The translations under genes were made by a program, and so were the position numbers. Under the pieces are notes generated by a model. It worked only from the letters and a program-made list of their open reading frames with translations, was not told the DNA's origin and did not search any database. Positions 1 to 7,671 of a DNA stretch of 35,127 bases are shown here, piece by piece; position 1 is the stretch's first letter; each line of letters opens with the position of its first letter. The stretch is from Ancylomarina sp. DW003 (GTDB lineage Bacteria > Bacteroidota > Bacteroidia > Bacteroidales > Marinifilaceae). The stretch spans positions 1 through 35,127 of the forward strand of contig NZ_JAKJSD010000027.1 in assembly GCF_029029505.1 (NCBI RefSeq), given 5' to 3'.

Positions 1-180
1 TTCCACTGCTCCGTTGTAGTTTTCCGTCATCCCGTTGACATGTTCCGCCGCTCCGTTGCAATTTTCCGCCACTCCGTTGCAATCTTCCGTTATCCTGTTG
101 ATTCATTTTGCTTTCACGTTGATATGTTCCGTCACTAGGTTATATCGTTCCGTCGTAATCAAACTTGTTTCGTCATATGA
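1..180. repeat. Degenerate 21-bp tandem repeat array
   Basis: Eight consecutive units with exact 21-bp register start at 1, 22, 43, 64, 85, 106, 127 and 148, with a decayed ninth at 169. The core is TTCCGYCNCTCCGTTGNNAT. Units 1-4 are well conserved and units 5-9 decay progressively to the right, so the array probably continues beyond the left edge. Because 21 is seven codons, each frame encodes a heptapeptide repeat. The minus strand reads NCNGAAE-like units in one frame and KLQRSGG-like units in another; the second has an ATG at 106 and stays open to the window edge. The plus strand reads FRHSVAI-like units and is open from 1 to a TAG at 136-138. I do not recognise a named family and cannot tell whether any frame is translated. 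The stretch 181-328 between the array and dacB shows nothing I can identify, including no clear terminator for dacB. Confidence 0.85.
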
Positions 181-328
181 TAATACAGATCTATGCAGTG
201 AGTAACATCAAATGATAGAAGGACGATACTAACAGAATGATAAGAAAGAGTTAGGCTCTAAACGAAGATGTTAAGTGAGTGTGTCTAAAAAAACAACAGA
301 GTGGATAAGCGAGGCAAGTGTTTACTTA

Positions 329-1756
329 TTACTTCGAGATCCGGATAAGTAAGTTCTTAAACTGTGTGCTTATATCTCTACTTGAACATGTATAGTTGTT
401 AATGATAAAACTAATAGCAATTTGTTTACCATTACTTTTTGTAAGAACCCCCGAGTAGGAGCGAACCCCCATCATACTACCTGTTTTGGCTTTAAACTTA
501 CTGGCAAGTAAACTTTGTTTGCCAAAGTTTTTAAGTGTTCCATTTTTGCCAGCAATCGGCAAGGAATTAAAAAAGGCATCAGAATTCTCACTTTTATTCA
601 TATGAATTAATATCTGATTAAGAGAATGTACAGAGATGGCATTAAAGTGAGATAAGCCACTTCCGTCGTGTAAAAACAAACCTTCTGAATCGATCCCTTT
701 CGATTGCCAGAATTCTTTGATTGCATCGATTCCAGTCTTCCAATTGCCTTCTTTTTTTTGATGAGCCCCAATTTCAAATAGTAAGTGATCGGCAAATAGG
801 TTAATGCTTTTCTGATTGGTTAGAGCTACAATATCTGATAGTTGAGGCGATTTATATTCTAATATAGTTTTCTGAGTTTTGGTTCTATAATCGCCACCTT
901 TAATATCAATATTACCAGCATTAAGTATTTTTTCGAGTTCTGTTCGTAGAACCATTGAGGGGTTAGAAACGGCACCTTTTACCTTAAAATCTGAACGATT
1001 TTGAGGTATAGTTCCTTCAACAATTCGTTGTTCGCTAGTTGTTCCTCCAAATATATAGGCCCTATCTCTGTTAATTGTAGAACTTGTAACTTTATTCAAG
1101 AATTTGAGATCGTCTTGCTTGTTACTAATCTTGCTTATTTGAGTGAGTTGACCGGCTTCTTTCGATTCGAAATGAAGGGTGTAGGTATTATCTTTATAGC
1201 TAAGAGAATGAGGAACTGCTCCATAATAATTACCTATATCTTCCCAAATCCAGGTTCTGGGAATTGAACTTTGGTAATAGGAGTCATCAATAATAAATTT
1301 GCCATTAATCTGTTTAATACCTTGTTGCTTAAATGCCTTATAAAAGGATGAGATAAAATGGATGTTTTCAGGGAAATATTTGGATGATAAGGTCGGATCT
1401 CCAAAACCTCGAACAATAAGATTTCCCATTAGATTTCCATTTTCATCAATCCTACCAGTGATGTAAACATCTGTTTTAAACTGAAAATCAGCTCCCAGAA
1501 TCTCAAGGGCTGAAGCAGTAGTAATCAACTTTTGGGTTGAAGCTGGTGTTAAGCTTTTTTCAGATTGATATGATGCCAAAACCTGACCTGTTTCTAAGTC
1601 GCATACTTCAATACCAATACTTGCTGATTTGAATATATCCTGATTCACAAAATCATCGATTACTTTTTGATCCTTAGGTTTTTGTGCAAAGACAGAAACA
1701 GATGTCAAAAGCAGGTAGATGAATAAACAGTATTTTGAAATAAATTGCGTCATCAT
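329..1756 (-). CDS. dacB: D-Ala-D-Ala carboxypeptidase/endopeptidase, PBP4 type (peptidase S13)
   Basis: This is a periplasmic penicillin-binding protein that trims the terminal D-Ala and cuts D-Ala-meso-DAP cross-links in peptidoglycan. The 475 residues begin with a signal peptide (hydrophobic 9-24, probable cleavage near VFA-Q25). The active-site SxxK motif is S73-TQ-K76 in the context TPASTQKLITT. A GSGLSHFN segment corresponds to the family's SxN region, and KTG lies at 424-426 (KAKTGSMMG). The long insert between SxxK and SxN is normal for class C PBPs, and the length is typical of the family. Two adjacent ATG codons are possible starts; the first is used here. It is the last gene of a minus-strand run after xseA-xseB, 69 bp beyond xseB, so it may be cotranscribed. 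Family assignment is secure. Which of the two activities dominates cannot be read from sequence. Confidence 0.95.
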   Translation of the reverse strand: MMTQFISKYCLFIYLLLTSVSVFAQKPKDQKVIDDFVNQDIFKSASIGIEVCDLETGQVLASYQSEKSLTPASTQKLITTASALEILGADFQFKTDVYITGRIDENGNLMGNLIVRGFGDPTLSSKYFPENIHFISSFYKAFKQQGIKQINGKFIIDDSYYQSSIPRTWIWEDIGNYYGAVPHSLSYKDNTYTLHFESKEAGQLTQISKISNKQDDLKFLNKVTSSTINRDRAYIFGGTTSEQRIVEGTIPQNRSDFKVKGAVSNPSMVLRTELEKILNAGNIDIKGGDYRTKTQKTILEYKSPQLSDIVALTNQKSINLFADHLLFEIGAHQKKEGNWKTGIDAIKEFWQSKGIDSEGLFLHDGSGLSHFNAISVHSLNQILIHMNKSENSDAFFNSLPIAGKNGTLKNFGKQSLLASKFKAKTGSMMGVRSYSGVLTKSNGKQIAISFIINNYTCSSRDISTQFKNLLIRISK

Positions 1757-1825
1757 TTTAGTGAGCTATGGCTGTTTTAGGTTAGAAAGAATCATAAATC
1801 TAAATTCTAAAATCGTTTAATTACT

Positions 1826-2026
1826 TTAGTCTTCCATCTCATTTAGAATATTCTCAACTTCTTTTTCAGTGTTATGAAGTTTTTCTTTACAGATTTTTAA
1901 AAGTTCAGATACACGTTTCACTTTATCGGAAAGCTGATCCACATCTAATTCTTCATTCTCTATTGCCTGAATGGTTTCTTCAATTTCAGTGATAGCTTCG
2001 CGATAATTTACTTTCTTTTTAGGCAT
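1826..2026 (-). CDS. xseB: Exodeoxyribonuclease VII small subunit
   Basis: This is the small, all-helical subunit of exonuclease VII, several copies of which bind one XseA to form the single-strand-specific nuclease that degrades DNA to short oligonucleotides. The 66 residues show the family pattern: a basic start (MPKKKVNYREAI), then IEETIQAIENEELDVDQLSDKV, i.e. two helices with the conserved 'E-IV-x-LE...LEESLxLYEEG' layout, and an acidic tail. Its place 27 bp downstream of xseA is the usual operon arrangement, which supports the call for a protein this short. Nothing unusual was seen. Confidence 0.93.
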   Translation of the reverse strand: MPKKKVNYREAITEIEETIQAIENEELDVDQLSDKVKRVSELLKICKEKLHNTEKEVENILNEMED

Positions 2027-2053
2027 GACTTTTATTATTTATGAATTTCTATT

Positions 2054-3427
2054 CTATTTTTTAATTCTTTTCACCTGACTTTCTACGCTTCCTTTGGCAA
2101 ATTTGGTTTCAATTATGTCGTCCTCCTTTAGTTGGCTGATATCTTTTATAATTTTGCCTTTGCTAAGCGTTAATGAATAGCCTTTTTTAAGGATATTTTC
2201 CGGATTAGCATATTTGGCAGATTGTTCAAAAAGTTCAAGTTGATGCTTTCGTTTATTAAAGAACCTTCTACTGACATTTCTTTGCTTTAATACAAATTGA
2301 TTGAGATTCATTTGTTCCATGTCAATTTGGTGCTTTAGACTCAATTTTAAATCGAATGAGAAAGATTGCAGCTGATGTTTTGAGTTGCGCAAAAGACTTT
2401 TCCCAGAGGTTATGATACTTTGCCTAGCCATATTTAATTGGTTATTCTTCCTTGCTAATATCTCACGAACCTGAGGTGCAAACTTTTGCGACAGATGTTG
2501 CAATCTATCGGACGATTCCATTAAGATTTCCTGAACACTAGCTAGAAAATTCTCTTGCAAACCTTCATGGTAGGCTTCGCATTCGTCGAAACAGTCAATT
2601 AGAAATTCTGCAGCTGCCGTTGGTGTTTTCACCTTCACATTAGCCACCATATCAACCACACTTTCGTCTCGCTCGTGGCCAATTCCGGAAATTACGGGAA
2701 TAGGAAACTGAGCAATGTTTTGAGCTAAACCGTAATTGTCGAAACAGTTTAAATCAGATGTTGAACCACCACCACGAATAATCACCACCACATCGAAAAT
2801 ATCTTCGTAAGCATATATTTTTTCTAGTGTTTCAATTATTGAATTTTCAGCCTGATTGCCCTGCATGATAGCAGGAAATAGTTTGTGATGAAATTGGTAG
2901 CCTTGAGGATTATTCTCTAGTTGATCAACAAAATCTTCGTAACCAGCAGCTGTTGGCGAAGAAATAAGAGCGATGGTTTTAGGAATTTCCGGAAACAGAA
3001 GATCTCGATTCATATCGAATACACCTTCTTGTTTCAATTTATCAATCGTTTCTTTTTTTCTTCGGGCCATATCGCCCAAAGTATATGTCGGATCAATATC
3101 TTTAATATTCAGACTATAGCCATATATTTCTTGAAACTCAACCGTCACTTTTATTAAAACCTTTATGCCTGAACTCAGAGCTTGCCCGGTGGTTACTTTA
3201 AAATAGGGATTAAGCATTTTAAAGCTGTATGCCCAAATAGTAGCTCTGGTTTTGGCTGTAATCTGATCGGTATTTTCATCTTTTTCTATCAACTCCAAAT
3301 AGCAATGTCCAGGTTGAGTTTGTCTCAGTTCTGATATTTCAGCAACCACCCATATCTCATCCGGGAAGGCATCGGATAAATGCGATTTAATTTGATTGTT
3401 TAATTGATATAAGGATATGCCTTTCAC
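2054..3427 (-). CDS. xseA: Exodeoxyribonuclease VII large subunit
   Basis: This is the catalytic subunit of exonuclease VII, a cytoplasmic DNA repair and recombination nuclease. The 457 residues contain an N-terminal OB-fold that binds single-stranded DNA (about 1-110, beginning with the typical ISLYQLNNQIKSHL and WVVAEIS), the catalytic domain (about 125-345) and a long helical C-terminal region (about 290-400) that normally binds XseB. Key motifs are RGGG at 218-221 followed by STSDLNCFD, GHERDE at 250-255 and TPTAAAE at 268-274, all expected in active enzymes. Length is normal. It is followed at 27 bp by xseB and preceded at 63 bp by the MORN-repeat gene, all on the minus strand. Confidence 0.96.
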   Translation of the reverse strand: MKGISLYQLNNQIKSHLSDAFPDEIWVVAEISELRQTQPGHCYLELIEKDENTDQITAKTRATIWAYSFKMLNPYFKVTTGQALSSGIKVLIKVTVEFQEIYGYSLNIKDIDPTYTLGDMARRKKETIDKLKQEGVFDMNRDLLFPEIPKTIALISSPTAAGYEDFVDQLENNPQGYQFHHKLFPAIMQGNQAENSIIETLEKIYAYEDIFDVVVIIRGGGSTSDLNCFDNYGLAQNIAQFPIPVISGIGHERDESVVDMVANVKVKTPTAAAEFLIDCFDECEAYHEGLQENFLASVQEILMESSDRLQHLSQKFAPQVREILARKNNQLNMARQSIITSGKSLLRNSKHQLQSFSFDLKLSLKHQIDMEQMNLNQFVLKQRNVSRRFFNKRKHQLELFEQSAKYANPENILKKGYSLTLSKGKIIKDISQLKEDDIIETKFAKGSVESQVKRIKK

Positions 3428-3490
3428 AGGTTAAATTTTAAAATTGATGTAAGAGATTCGATTTCGTATATTAAATAACTTACAAATTAC

Positions 3491-4294
3491 TTATTTTCTC
3501 TTTTGTTTCATTAAATATTCCGTCGGGTTCTCAATATAATCTTCCGGATCTGTATCCTTATTCTTGTTTGCTTCCAGGGCATCTAATTCTTTCCTCTGTT
3601 TCTCATCTAGTTCATCCTGATTATCTGCCAAACCATTTGTGTAGTTGATCGTTTTATCAATTTGTCCTTTACTTGTATAGAAAATCCATTTCCCATGGCG
3701 CTTATTTTTCTGATACATACCATCAATCTTGGTAATACCATTCTTAAAATAAGTCGCAAAGCAACCGTCTAATTTTCCATTTTTGTAATGAGCATTTATG
3801 GTTTTATTTTTATCTCTATCGTAGCGTATCCAACTGCCGTGTTTCAAATCATTCTTAAATTCGTAGCTTTCATAGGTTTCTCCATTAGGATAATAATAGA
3901 TACTTAAACCATTTTTCTTTCCATCAATATAAAAATCTACAGTTCGTAATTGTTCATTTCTGTCGAAGTATTGCCACAAGCTATCCTTTTTTTTATTAAG
4001 ATAATTCCCTTTTGCTGATAATTGTCCGTATGTGTTGTAAAGTTGTGCTTTTGCTTTATTGCCTTTATTCGAAAAAAACAGACGTACTTTAAGTGCTCCA
4101 TTCTTATGAAAACGTTTCATTTCACCTTCAGGATAACCATCTTTAAAGTTTCCCGCATAAATTCGTTTACCCAATGGCGTTGTATTTTCCCAATAGCCTT
4201 GTTTGCGACCTTGCTCATCTTTTCTATTAATGTTCTGAGCAAATATGCTTAATGAAAGAAAACAAATTATAGATATGAATAGTATTTTTTTCAT
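3491..4294 (-). CDS. Secreted MORN-repeat (YwqK-type) protein
   Basis: The 267-residue protein starts with a signal peptide (hydrophobic 4-19, cleavage near FAQ20). It consists of about seven to eight tandem repeats of roughly 22-24 residues of the MORN/YwqK kind, recognisable as G-x-W-x-x-Y/F ... xG-x-x-x-G (for example KHGSWIRYD, RHGKWIFYT, KNGLSIYYYPNG). It ends in a charged tail rich in Lys, Glu and Asp from about residue 225. Such repeats form beta-hairpin solenoids. In Bacteroidota many are exported and annotated 'toxin-antitoxin system YwqK family antitoxin', a name that does not establish function; no toxin partner is adjacent here. The function is unknown. It lies upstream of xseA and could be the first gene of that operon. 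Confidence 0.85.
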   Translation of the reverse strand: MKKILFISIICFLSLSIFAQNINRKDEQGRKQGYWENTTPLGKRIYAGNFKDGYPEGEMKRFHKNGALKVRLFFSNKGNKAKAQLYNTYGQLSAKGNYLNKKKDSLWQYFDRNEQLRTVDFYIDGKKNGLSIYYYPNGETYESYEFKNDLKHGSWIRYDRDKNKTINAHYKNGKLDGCFATYFKNGITKIDGMYQKNKRHGKWIFYTSKGQIDKTINYTNGLADNQDELDEKQRKELDALEANKNKDTDPEDYIENPTEYLMKQKRK

Positions 4295-4350
4295 GTATAT
4301 TATTTTAAGGAATTGTCAATGAAACTAATAAGTATATAGTGTTTCACATT

Positions 4351-4358
4351 CAAAAATA
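4351..4358 (-). promoter_or_regulatory. Candidate -7 box (TATTTTTG) for the MORN-xseA-xseB run
   Basis: On the minus strand this reads TATTTTTG, a match to the Bacteroidota -7 consensus TAnnTTTG, about 56 bp before the start codon at 4294. The same 13-mer TCAAAAATAGTAA occurs upstream of the START-like gene at 31856. No convincing -33 TTTG is visible at the expected distance, so this is a moderate call. The divergent plus-strand gene at 4514 has only a weak match (TGTGTTTG at 4448-4455). Confidence 0.45.
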
Positions 4359-4513
4359 GTAAGAATTTGTGAGTCTGATTTTCATCTGAACATAAAAAAG
4401 TAACATCATCTATATTAGTGATCAATAAATAATGTTTATGTTAGTAGTGTGTTTGGAGTAGTTTAATTTTATTCCCTTCAGAGAGTAATAGTTGTAATTA
4501 ATTAAAAAATACC

Positions 4514-5341
4514 ATGAAATTATTAAAAGTAAATTTAAGTTTTTTAGTTCTATTATTAGCCTTTCAGGCAAATGCTCAAATTAATTGGTTAGACTCTTAT
4601 GATATGGCAAAAGAGATTGCAAAAGAACAAAACAAATTGATTATTGTAGATTGTTGGGCGACTTGGTGTGGTCCTTGTGTTAAAATGGATGATGAGGTAT
4701 GGCCAAACGAGCAAATCACACAATATGCTGATAGTTTTGTATTTGTGAAAATTGATATGAGTTCAAGGGCTCCAAATCCAAATTTCAAAGCTGACGCAAT
4801 TCCTAAAATTTTTATAACAGATGCGTGGCATTCAAGAATTAGAGATTATACTGGCTACCAAAATAAATCTAAAATGAATAGCATATTAAGAGCTTTTAAA
4901 TTTGATATATCTGAGATTTATGAAGTAAAAGAACAAGTTTCTAAGAATAAAAAAGATGCGAACTTATGTTTAAAACTTGCTATGGTATACCAAAAAACCA
5001 GTTACAATTTGGAGCGTGATGCTCGCGTTCCTATGAGATATTTAAGTGATAATTACTTTAAGAAAGCAATAAAGGAATTTAAAAATACAAGGGACATGTT
5101 GGGTTACGAAAAGGCTCTTTTGTTGAGTTGTATGAATAAAAATTCAAAGAAATGTATTAAACTATTATTAAAAATTAAAACTGAAAATGAGGATAATTTA
5201 AAATTAAAAAATGCAATTCTTGCAAAAGCCTATCTTAATCTGGAAGATACTGGAAATGCAAAAAAATATTTTGAACCTATAAAATTGGAAAAATTACCCT
5301 ATTATGATTTTCTTGAAAAGGAAAGAATTGAGTTGAATTAA
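4514..5341 (+). CDS. Exported thioredoxin-fold protein
   Basis: The 275-residue protein has a signal peptide (hydrophobic 8-19, cleavage near ANA21-Q22). A thioredoxin domain covers about 25-130, with the redox motif WCGPC (C52, C55) and a cis-proline loop (AIPKIFI). An extra Cys at 47 (VDCWATWC) replaces the usual aromatic residue. The remaining 140 residues are predicted helical with TPR-like spacing (KLAMVYQKTS..., KAYLNLEDTGNAKKYF) and are not part of the thioredoxin fold. A periplasmic thiol-disulfide role is expected from the family; the substrate is unknown. The gene is very AT-rich and sits 37 bp before a DUF5687 gene on the same strand, so they may share a transcript. A functional link with the ABC pair is only inference. 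Confidence 0.85.
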   Translation: MKLLKVNLSFLVLLLAFQANAQINWLDSYDMAKEIAKEQNKLIIVDCWATWCGPCVKMDDEVWPNEQITQYADSFVFVKIDMSSRAPNPNFKADAIPKIFITDAWHSRIRDYTGYQNKSKMNSILRAFKFDISEIYEVKEQVSKNKKDANLCLKLAMVYQKTSYNLERDARVPMRYLSDNYFKKAIKEFKNTRDMLGYEKALLLSCMNKNSKKCIKLLLKIKTENEDNLKLKNAILAKAYLNLEDTGNAKKYFEPIKLEKLPYYDFLEKERIELN

Positions 5342-5378
5342 TTGTTTCGAGTAATAATATGATTTTAAAAATTAGAAA

Positions 5379-6851
5379 ATGAATTTTAATTTAATCGGAC
5401 ATCAGTACAAAGCTGCCATGCGATCGCCCATATTTGGGAAGAGTTTAGGTATAAAACTGGTAATGGGGTTTGTATTTTTTGTTATTGCACTGGAACTATT
5501 GGGCTTTGCTTTTTATGTGGGTACAGCTTTAGCAAAACAAGGAGGCGATCCTTTAAATGAGTTACTGAGTTACTTCATTTACTTTTTTGCTGTAATGTTG
5601 ATATTGCGATCCTTACTGCAAAAGTTACCAACTATGGCTGTTACACCCTATCTTTTATTGCCTATTAAAAAATCTCGCTTGGTTAATTTTATTCTGACAA
5701 AGCCACTTTTTAATGTGCTTAATCTGATACCATTATTGATTATACTACCACTTTTATTTCCTATATCTTCTTATTTAACCACGGGCCAGATTTGGTTGGT
5801 CCTGTTGACTATCTTTATTTGTGATATATTCATTAACTACCTGGCAATATACATTAAGCGTGTACAAATTAAATATGAGATTGTATTTTATATTTTTCTC
5901 CTCTCAATAGTACTCTTTGGTTTTATCGATCATTTCAATATTATTGATATTAAAAGCTATTCAGCTTTTATTTTCCAGGCAATGATTCAGAATCCTGTTT
6001 TGTTGCTGGTGCCGGTTTTTATGTTCTTAGGTGCATATTTTCTGAACTATCGCTTATTGTTAGGCAATTTCTCATTGGAGGAATTCTCAAAAGGGAGTGG
6101 AAGTCCTAAAGGCTCTTTAAGTAAGCTGACATACTTTGAGCGATTTGGTAAGATTGGAGAATTCATGATGCTTGAGATGAAAATGGTTGTTCGTAATAAG
6201 CGTTCAAGAACACAATTGATGATGTTACCACTATTTGCCCTGTATGGATTGATGTTTTATCCGAAAGGTGACATGTTGGATTCAACAGCATTCTTAATAT
6301 TTGTCGGTTTATTTATGACAGGAGGGTTTATGATGACCTTTGGCCTGTACTTCTTTGCATGGGAGAGTGGCCATTTCGATTTAATCTTGACTTCGAACAC
6401 GAGTTATTTAAATTATTTGAGAAGTAAATACAATCTTATGGTTTTATCGGCTTTATTGATGTATTTCTTAATATTGCCTTATACTTATTACGGGGCATAT
6501 ATATTACTGGTGAACACGGTTGCTCTCATCTTTAATATTGGAGTGAATACTTTTCTGCTATTGTACTTTGCATGCAATAATAGCAAATATATGGATCTGT
6601 CAGGAGGTTCGGCTTTTAACTTTCAAGGGATTAGTTCTCAGCATTTCTTTTTGATGATTCCAATACTATTGTTTCCACTTATAATTTACGCTCCATTTGG
6701 AGCTACTGATAATTCAATATTGGGCTTAGGTTTAGTTAGTACCGTTGGTTTATTGGGTATAATCTTTCATGAGAAACTACTTGTAGCAGTTACAAAACGA
6801 TTTATTAGTAAAAAATATAAAATGGCCGAAGGCTTCAGAATTAAATCTTAA
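5379..6851 (+). CDS. DUF5687 family multi-spanning membrane protein (ABC permease-like)
   Basis: The 490-residue protein is very hydrophobic, with about 11-12 membrane segments (e.g. residues around 26-48, 60-80, 105-130, 170-190). A central cytoplasmic stretch around 228-270 contains SKGSGSPKGSLSKLTYFERFG. The opening MNFNLIGHQYKAAMRSPIFG and the overall layout match DUF5687, a Bacteroidota family found next to ABC ATPases and considered the membrane partner of the exporter. The substrate is unknown. The downstream ATPase begins 4 bp after its stop codon, so the two are almost certainly translated together. No truncation is evident. Confidence 0.85.
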   Translation: MNFNLIGHQYKAAMRSPIFGKSLGIKLVMGFVFFVIALELLGFAFYVGTALAKQGGDPLNELLSYFIYFFAVMLILRSLLQKLPTMAVTPYLLLPIKKSRLVNFILTKPLFNVLNLIPLLIILPLLFPISSYLTTGQIWLVLLTIFICDIFINYLAIYIKRVQIKYEIVFYIFLLSIVLFGFIDHFNIIDIKSYSAFIFQAMIQNPVLLLVPVFMFLGAYFLNYRLLLGNFSLEEFSKGSGSPKGSLSKLTYFERFGKIGEFMMLEMKMVVRNKRSRTQLMMLPLFALYGLMFYPKGDMLDSTAFLIFVGLFMTGGFMMTFGLYFFAWESGHFDLILTSNTSYLNYLRSKYNLMVLSALLMYFLILPYTYYGAYILLVNTVALIFNIGVNTFLLLYFACNNSKYMDLSGGSAFNFQGISSQHFFLMIPILLFPLIIYAPFGATDNSILGLGLVSTVGLLGIIFHEKLLVAVTKRFISKKYKMAEGFRIKS

Positions 6852-6855
6852 GGTG

Positions 6856-7563
6856 ATGATAAAAATAGAAAATCTTAAAAAATCATATAATGGAGCTCCT
6901 GTATTAGATATTGATGAGCTAAATATTAATGAAGGTAATAGCTTCGGATTAGTTGGAAATAATGGTGCCGGTAAAACAACACTTTTTAGGTTAATTCTGG
7001 ATCTAATTAAGGCTGATACCGGTTGGGTAGAATCAAAAGGTATTGATGTGAAGAAAACCAGTGATTGGAAAACTTATACAGGAAGTTTTATTGATGAAGG
7101 TTTTTTAATTGACTTTTTAAGTGCTGAAGAATATTTCAATTTCATTGCTAAAATTAACTCAGTATCTAAATCAGAACTGGATGCTTTAATTGATGAATTT
7201 TCGGATTTCTTTGGAAATGAAATACTAAATCAGAAAAAATATATACGAGATTTCTCAAAAGGTAATCAAAAGAAGATTGGCATATTTGCTGCAATTATGA
7301 GTCAGCCTGAGGTTCTTGTTCTTGATGAGCCATTTGCAAATCTTGACCCATCTTCTCAAATCAGACTAAAGCAATTGCTGAAAAAGTTAAGAGAAGAAAA
7401 AAATGTTTGCATGCTGATTTCATCACACGATTTGAATCATGTGACAGAGGTGTGTGAAAGGATTGTAGTGCTTGAGAAAGGTAGATTAATGAAGGACATT
7501 CAAACTTCGGAAGATACATTAACCGATTTGGAATGTTATTTTAGTGCAGAGATCGTTTCGTAA
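6856..7563 (+). CDS. ABC transporter ATP-binding protein
   Basis: This is the cytoplasmic ATPase that powers the DUF5687 membrane protein upstream. The 235 residues contain Walker A (GNNGAGKTT, about 33-41), an ABC signature in the variant form FSKGNQKK rather than LSGGQ, Walker B (VLVLDEPFANLDP) and the H-loop (ISSHDLNHV). Length is that of a single ABC domain. A GTG at 6853 in frame directly before the ATG at 6856 is an alternative start; ATG is preferred because GTG starts are rarer. The intergenic gap is only 4 bp, typical of translational coupling. The SKGNQKK variant is common in multidrug/lantibiotic-type and Bacteroidota exporters and should not prevent activity. Confidence 0.93.
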   Translation: MIKIENLKKSYNGAPVLDIDELNINEGNSFGLVGNNGAGKTTLFRLILDLIKADTGWVESKGIDVKKTSDWKTYTGSFIDEGFLIDFLSAEEYFNFIAKINSVSKSELDALIDEFSDFFGNEILNQKKYIRDFSKGNQKKIGIFAAIMSQPEVLVLDEPFANLDPSSQIRLKQLLKKLREEKNVCMLISSHDLNHVTEVCERIVVLEKGRLMKDIQTSEDTLTDLECYFSAEIVS

Positions 7564-7584
7564 GTAGAAACAAATGAAATAAAA

Positions 7585-7616
7585 AAACGCCAAGCAAAAT
7601 CAATTGCTTGGCGTTT
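7585..7616. terminator. Bidirectional terminator between the ABC gene and dnaK
   Basis: A perfect 13-bp stem (7585-7597 with 7604-7616, core ACGCCAAGCAA) encloses a 6-nt AATCAA loop. A-rich sequence flanks it on the left and T-rich on the right. The genes converge here, so it can end both transcripts. Confidence 0.9.
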
Positions 7617-7671
7617 CTATTATATATCAGTTAGGTGATTTAATTTTAAATCATCATTCCTAATTCGTCAT

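Noticed and set aside
1-180. CRISPR array
   Set aside because: The 21-bp units follow each other directly with no unique spacers, and no cas gene is present.
3491-4294. Toxin-antitoxin pair at the MORN-repeat gene
   Set aside because: The name 'YwqK antitoxin' attaches to MORN-repeat proteins, but there is no small toxin gene next to it and it carries a signal peptide.
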